From: Planctomycetota bacterium
GTDB taxonomy: Bacteria; Planctomycetota; UBA8742; JACQVU01
Length of the DNA: 18,268 nt
Assembly (NCBI GenBank): GCA_016209585.1
Contig: JACQVU010000200.1
Span: 1 to 18,268 of the forward strand
Direction: 5' to 3'
Part shown: positions 13,945 to 18,268 of the stretch, piece by piece
Position numbering within the stretch: position 1 is the stretch's first letter
How the letters are laid out: every line of letters starts with the position of its first letter
The notes under the pieces: model-generated
The model's input: the letters and a program-made list of their open reading frames with translations, nothing else
Told to the model about the DNA's origin: nothing
Database searches by the model: none
Translations under genes and position numbers: made by a program

Positions 13945-14973
13945 TCAGCCCAGCAGCGGCGTGGCGGCCGCGGCCGGCTCGCGCAGCGCCCGTTTGCGAT
14001 GCTGATAGGAGTTCTTCACTTGCGCCCGAACCCGCATGGCGTCGCAGAACCAGGGGGCGACGCGGTTGAGGTCGCCGGTGAGGAAGTAGTTGCTCGCGGG
14101 GCAGAGCCAGCAGTCGTCGCGGATGTCGCAGAAGTCGCACTCCGTGGGATAGACGTAGTCGCGCTCGCCGTGGCGCCCCAGTTCCTCCCCCAGGCAGAGG
14201 TGAAACCGCCGCGCCGGCGCCGCCGCGCCCGCGGGCAGCCACGCCTCGTGCCGGAGGGCGTTCGGGAAGGTGGCGAAGACGCAGCACAGGTAGACGCGGC
14301 CATTGGAGCCGACGCCGATGCAGCCCCGGCCGAGGTCGCAGTAGTGGCGGCCGGGGGGGTTCTGGTGATCCAGCAGCGCGACGTAGACGTTCTTGCCCAG
14401 CAGGTAGTCGGCGGCCCGCTCCAGTTGCCGCCGGAACAGGCGCAGGTGGTCGGGGGTGTAGGGCTGCTCGCGCACGAAGTTGGTGTGGATGACCTTGAAC
14501 CCCTGCTCCACCAGGAAACGGATGCCAGCCGCGAAGTGGGGCAGATTGTCGCGCGTCATGGCGTAGTTGGCCGCCGTGGGGTTGGGCAGCGCCAGGAAGC
14601 GCGGGATGTCGAGCGCGAGCCGCGGGCGCGCCAACGCGTGCGACTCCGGCGTGCCGTCGATCGCCACGGTGCAGCCCACGCGGGGGTGATCTGCCAGGAA
14701 GCGCCACGGCTCCTCCGAGGCGGAGAGAGGCCGCCCGTTCGTGGGGATCCAGAACTCGCCGCACCGCGCCTTCACCAACTCCCGCAGGTGGTCGACGAAA
14801 AGGAACGGCTCCCCGCCGAACACCTGCAGGATGTCGGGCGGGTCCTTTTCCGTCCAGTCCACGATCTTCCGAATCTGCTCGATCGAGAGCAGGTCGGGCA
14901 CGTCCTTGTCCACCGGACAGAACCCACAGCGCGAATCACAGCGGTTGGAGATGACGACCGTCAGCCAGCGCAT
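13945..14973 (-). CDS. Radical SAM protein with SPASM-like C-terminal cysteine cluster
   Basis: A 342-residue AdoMet radical enzyme. The core begins at the N-terminus with C12-DSR-C16-GF-C19, which binds the [4Fe-4S] cluster; GGEP (53-56) contacts AdoMet. The C-terminal part has many cysteines: C212, C218, C230, C231, C260, C279, C282, C288, C291 and C310. The run 'ECDFCDIRDDCWLCP' resembles the auxiliary-cluster (SPASM/twitch) segment of sulfatase or peptide maturases. Such enzymes modify a protein or peptide side chain, but no sulfatase or small precursor gene was found beside it. It lies 74 bases after the type IIG-like gene and about 300 bases before the CBS operon, so it may be its own unit. 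Substrate unknown. Confidence 0.85.
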   Translation of the reverse strand: MRWLTVVISNRCDSRCGFCPVDKDVPDLLSIEQIRKIVDWTEKDPPDILQVFGGEPFLFVDHLRELVKARCGEFWIPTNGRPLSASEEPWRFLADHPRVGCTVAIDGTPESHALARPRLALDIPRFLALPNPTAANYAMTRDNLPHFAAGIRFLVEQGFKVIHTNFVREQPYTPDHLRLFRRQLERAADYLLGKNVYVALLDHQNPPGRHYCDLGRGCIGVGSNGRVYLCCVFATFPNALRHEAWLPAGAAAPARRFHLCLGEELGRHGERDYVYPTECDFCDIRDDCWLCPASNYFLTGDLNRVAPWFCDAMRVRAQVKNSYQHRKRALREPAAAATPLLG

Positions 14974-15047
14974 CCAAGAACCCCGAGTGTCGGACGGGAG
15001 GTCACTCCATCATCCCCCGGCGCCGCCGGCCGATAAAGCGGTTCCCA

Positions 15048-18000
15048 TTAACATTCGCGCTCGGAGAGACCGCGCCCCGCGATGAACCAGACCAGCAGTT
15101 GGTTGCTGATCGCCTCCTGTAATCCCGGCTCCGACGTGCGGGCGGCGGCCAGCTCGTTGAACTTCGCGCGGGCGGCGGCCACGCGCGAATCCACCTCGTC
15201 GTGCACGCGGCGGCCGGCGGAATCGTCGTTCGGAACGTGGACCACTCCGGCCAGACCGAGGTTCGTCAACCGGACGATCAAGGCTGCCTGGACCGGAGAG
15301 CGACACGCCATCTGGTGTTCGCGCCCGCGCCCGAAGTAGGCGACGTTGGCGTCGAACATGGGGGAGGGCGACAGCGACGCAGGGCGTTCATCGGGAAGCG
15401 AGACCGTGGCGGAACAGGCCGGGTGGCGCGCCAGCCATTCCGCCAGCGGCTGGGCATCGGCGAGGGCGGCGGCGTCCCAGGCGTCAGCCGCCATCTCAGA
15501 AGCGGAGAACTTGCGCGCGGCGGTGCGGCCCCTCTGCTCCATCTTCTCGATCTCGACGACGCGGATTTCGCGGAAGTGCCGCGCGGTTTCAGCGTGAAGT
15601 TCGGCGACAAGGGAAGCGCGCTGGGCGGCGCCGGCCACGCCGAGCAGTTCGAAGACGGCGTCGTCCAGTTCGCGGCGGTCGTCCTGCCTCAGTTCGTCGG
15701 CGAGCACCAGGGGACGGGCGGCAAGGCGCCGCGCGCGATCCAGCGAACGGCACTCCATGAGTTGTTCCTCGACGAGGCGGCCGATGGGGCGGGCGCACAT
15801 GGACTTCATGGACAGAGAGAGCCGCCGCGCCAGTTTCGCGGTCACGCCGCGGACGTCGGGCACGTCGATGAGATTCACGTCGATCACTTCGGTCTTCAGA
15901 TTCCCCTCCGTGCCGGCGTATCGCCCGTAGAACGTTTTGAATAACCCGATGAAAGTCGAGTTGAGCACCGCCCACAAGGCATCGCTTTCCCGCGGTGTCA
16001 GCGCGTTCGCCGACAAATCGAAGAGATTGTGGTTGCAGATGAGGTGTTCCGGGTTCGCCGCGATGATGTGCCGATACTGCTGCGACATCGGCCAGAACGC
16101 GAACCCCGGCTTCACCAGTTTCGTCAGGTCATACCACGGCTTGCGCGCCGCGCAGGTGGACCGCTGCGCCACCGGCACGGACTTCGATTTCTTCGACAGG
16201 AACGGCTGCGTCTCCCCATACTTCAGCAACTTGTAAGCCCACGTTCCCTGAAGCGCCTTGAGCGGCTTATCGATGAGCAGCACGACGCGGTCGAGATCGT
16301 CCGCGCGAACCACCGGGCGGTCGATCTTCATGAGACTGTGCACTTCCGGCGCCACGTACTCCGCCTCGATGGGGTGCGCGCTGTTGTCGCCGAGAAGCAG
16401 AAGCCGGTGCTTCCCCGCCCGCGCTGACGCCCGGCTGACTCCCCACCGTTGGCGGAACTCCTGCTCGGTGGCGCGCTCGCGCAGTTCCTTCTCCGTGACG
16501 TCGGTGGGCATGAAGAACGCGTCACAGCCGCTCGTAATGCCGCGGCGGATAGTGACGAGATCGCCCAACGGCACGAGGAGGTGGCGGAACCGCTCCATCA
16601 TCTCGAAGTAGAACCTCGGCGCGCGCACATAGCGCCCCCACTTGGCGGCGACGTAGTCCGCCGAGCCGCCGCCCCCTTTCGCTGTTGCGCCCGGCTTGCG
16701 TGCGGCGGGTTCAACGTCGGCCGGGTCATCGATTTCTTCGTCGTCCGCCGTTTCGGTCGACTCCGCCGGCGCAGCGCGCGCGATGGACGCCGTCTTCACC
16801 CCCTCGTCCCACAGGTCGCGCTGTTGGCGCAAGATGACGCGCGCGCCGGCGATGTCGTCGCCTCCTTTCGCGCGCAGGATACGATCACGCAATCGCTCCA
16901 CCGCGCGCTGGCGCGGTTTCCCTCCCTCGGTAGGCGGCGCGCCGATGAGGTCCGTGAGAGGGCGGTCGAAGCGGACGAATCGGGCGACGTGGTCCATTCG
17001 CTCCGCTTCGTCATCGCACCGCTGAAGGATGGTGATGACGGTCTTTACGCGAGCGTCGGTGAACCACGGCTCAGCCGCGCTTTCCATGACGGCGAGAATC
17101 TTGAAATACTTGAGAATCCACCCCTGAAGCGCGAAGCCGTACTCGACGTCGAGCCACGACGAACTGGTGAGAAAGCCGAAGTATCCGCCGGGTTTCAGCA
17201 TCTTCGCGGCGACGGGCCAGAAGAAGCAGTGCAAGTCGGCGCGACCCGAAAGTTCGAACCCGTTCCAAAGGCCCGAGGCGACAGCCTGGTAACGCTCTTT
17301 CGCCGCCACCTTCTCCTGCCGCACGTAGGGCGGGTTGCCCACCACGGCGTCGAGCAAAGGCAGGTGGATCGCCACGGTTCCGCCGCGCCCGTCGGGGATC
17401 GAACAGAACGCTTTCGGTTTCTCGCGCGGATCGAAGTCGAAGAAATCGCGCCGCGCGATGCGCGGGTAGTTGGCCTCGTCGCGAATCTCTCGCGCCGCCA
17501 GGTTGAGCGTGGCCAGGTGCGCGGGGTAGAGCGCGATGTCGCACCCGAACAGTTCGCTCAGCAGTTCCTGGTGGCTGCGGGCAGGGTTGAGCGCCTGCTT
17601 GCGATAGTACGCTCGCACCAGGAAACTGCCGGAGCCGCACGCGGGGTCGAGCACGCGATCCGCGCCGCCGTGGACGCAGAAAGCGTTGATCAGGTCCACC
17701 GCGTCGTCGCCCGTGAAGTGCTGGCCGAACCGCCGCCGCTCTTCCGGGCTGATGAGTTTCTGGAAAATGCGCCCCACCACGTCGGACGGCACGTCCTTGA
17801 AATCAATCGCGTCGATTCCGCGCAACAGGCTGCGCCACGCCTGAATCGCGTGGGGCGCTTGGAAGACGAGGTCCGAGGCCCAGTCCTTCGCCTCCGGGAA
17901 GAGCAGCGGTTCGTAGTCGCCGCTGCGCTCCACGGCGCGGCGGAAGAAGGCGGCAAAAACCTCGGCGGCGTCGCGATCCGTCGCGATGGACGGCCGCAGT

Positions 18001-18268
18001 TCCAGCCGGGGCAGATCGCCGAAGCGGGTGCGCAGCGCCTTGTAGAAGATGATGCGGTTGGCCCAGACGTAGGCGAGCGTGCGCGCCATGTTCACCAGCG
18101 CCGCGCGCCACTCGACCGGGTCGTTGCGAAGGTAGGGGCGGTCCTGCTCGCCGAGCCACCGTTGCACCTCGGCGTCGAACCGGCGGTCCCGCGCGGCGCG
18201 TTGCTCCAAGTGCTCGGCCGTGACCTGCACGGGCCAGTCGAGCCGGCTTTCCAGCGAGCGAATGAACA
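15048..18268 (-). CDS. Eco57I/type IIG-like restriction-modification adenine methyltransferase (N-terminus outside window)
   Basis: A large single-chain enzyme, at least 1072 residues. A GTG at 18230 is in frame, but coding-like sequence (FIRSLESRLDWPV) continues to the window edge, so the 5' end is missing. Numbered from that GTG: FGQHFTGDDAV (168-177, motif X-like), LDPACGSGSF (194-203, AdoMet motif I) and NPPY (299-302, catalytic motif IV) define an N6-adenine methyltransferase. A low-complexity acidic/Gly linker follows (about 487-525), then a TaqI-like specificity region from 'LGDLVTIRRGITSGCDAFF' (about 555-572) and a helical C-terminal part of about 250 residues. In type IIG enzymes the PD-ExK nuclease is N-terminal, which would lie beyond the window, so cleavage activity cannot be judged. 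It could also be the methyltransferase of a multi-gene defence system. Confidence 0.88.
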   Translation of the reverse strand, partial: FIRSLESRLDWPVQVTAEHLEQRAARDRRFDAEVQRWLGEQDRPYLRNDPVEWRAALVNMARTLAYVWANRIIFYKALRTRFGDLPRLELRPSIATDRDAAEVFAAFFRRAVERSGDYEPLLFPEAKDWASDLVFQAPHAIQAWRSLLRGIDAIDFKDVPSDVVGRIFQKLISPEERRRFGQHFTGDDAVDLINAFCVHGGADRVLDPACGSGSFLVRAYYRKQALNPARSHQELLSELFGCDIALYPAHLATLNLAAREIRDEANYPRIARRDFFDFDPREKPKAFCSIPDGRGGTVAIHLPLLDAVVGNPPYVRQEKVAAKERYQAVASGLWNGFELSGRADLHCFFWPVAAKMLKPGGYFGFLTSSSWLDVEYGFALQGWILKYFKILAVMESAAEPWFTDARVKTVITILQRCDDEAERMDHVARFVRFDRPLTDLIGAPPTEGGKPRQRAVERLRDRILRAKGGDDIAGARVILRQQRDLWDEGVKTASIARAAPAESTETADDEEIDDPADVEPAARKPGATAKGGGGSADYVAAKWGRYVRAPRFYFEMMERFRHLLVPLGDLVTIRRGITSGCDAFFMPTDVTEKELRERATEQEFRQRWGVSRASARAGKHRLLLLGDNSAHPIEAEYVAPEVHSLMKIDRPVVRADDLDRVVLLIDKPLKALQGTWAYKLLKYGETQPFLSKKSKSVPVAQRSTCAARKPWYDLTKLVKPGFAFWPMSQQYRHIIAANPEHLICNHNLFDLSANALTPRESDALWAVLNSTFIGLFKTFYGRYAGTEGNLKTEVIDVNLIDVPDVRGVTAKLARRLSLSMKSMCARPIGRLVEEQLMECRSLDRARRLAARPLVLADELRQDDRRELDDAVFELLGVAGAAQRASLVAELHAETARHFREIRVVEIEKMEQRGRTAARKFSASEMAADAWDAAALADAQPLAEWLARHPACSATVSLPDERPASLSPSPMFDANVAYFGRGREHQMACRSPVQAALIVRLTNLGLAGVVHVPNDDSAGRRVHDEVDSRVAAARAKFNELAAARTSEPGLQEAISNQLLVWFIAGRGLSEREC

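Overview
The window comes from a GC-rich bacterium. Coding density is high, codons favour G/C at third positions, and most Shine-Dalgarno sequences are weak. The organism cannot be named from the sequence. A B12-type radical SAM protein of the TIGR03960 family, a lipidated GspG-like protein and foldback intergenic repeats would fit a Planctomycetota, Acidobacteriota or Myxococcota-like lineage, but this is a loose inference. No rRNA, tRNA or CRISPR array was found.

Left part (1-5000) is an accessory, defence-type region, visibly less GC-rich than the rest. It starts with the 3' end of a DUF2075-type DNA/RNA helicase gene (+). Two copies of a VapB-like antitoxin gene follow (1061-1315 and 4657-4905, both -), each joined to a wrecked PIN-domain toxin. 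Copy 1 keeps six N-terminal codons plus the C-terminus; copy 2 keeps only about 30 N-terminal codons. Between the copies lies a two-gene type II restriction-modification module: a XamI-like endonuclease overlapping by one base an N6-adenine methyltransferase. Direct repeats of about 75 bp (1706-1780, 4501-4574) bracket this module, and an imperfect foldback element of about 230 bp (1404-1634) sits next to antitoxin copy 1.

Middle part (5071-9395, all -) is a metabolic operon for a 2-oxoacid dehydrogenase complex, in transcription order E1-alpha, a small GspG-like lipoprotein, E1-beta and the lipoylated E2. The E1 subunits decarboxylate a 2-oxoacid (branched-chain 2-oxoacid or pyruvate) and E2 passes the acyl group to CoA; no E3 gene is visible. 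An imperfect duplication of about 48 bp at the E1-alpha/lipoprotein junction bears on the lipoprotein start. A 490-bp divergent intergenic region separates this operon from a TIGR03960-family radical SAM gene (9886-11847, +).

Right part (11850-18268, all -) holds an unaccompanied LivF-type ABC ATPase, a YkgJ-type cysteine-cluster protein and a two-CBS-domain protein in one apparent operon (CBS, YkgJ, LivF). Its start is preceded by a near-palindromic element of about 168 bp whose stem ends directly at the CBS Shine-Dalgarno. Upstream lie a radical SAM/SPASM-like maturase with no visible substrate peptide and the bulk of a large Eco57I/type IIG-like methyltransferase whose N-terminus is beyond the window.

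No clearly new multi-gene system is evident. The most unusual signals are the repeat-bracketed restriction module between two reciprocally broken toxin-antitoxin copies, the two large foldback elements, and the pseudopilin-like lipoprotein inside a 2-oxoacid dehydrogenase operon.
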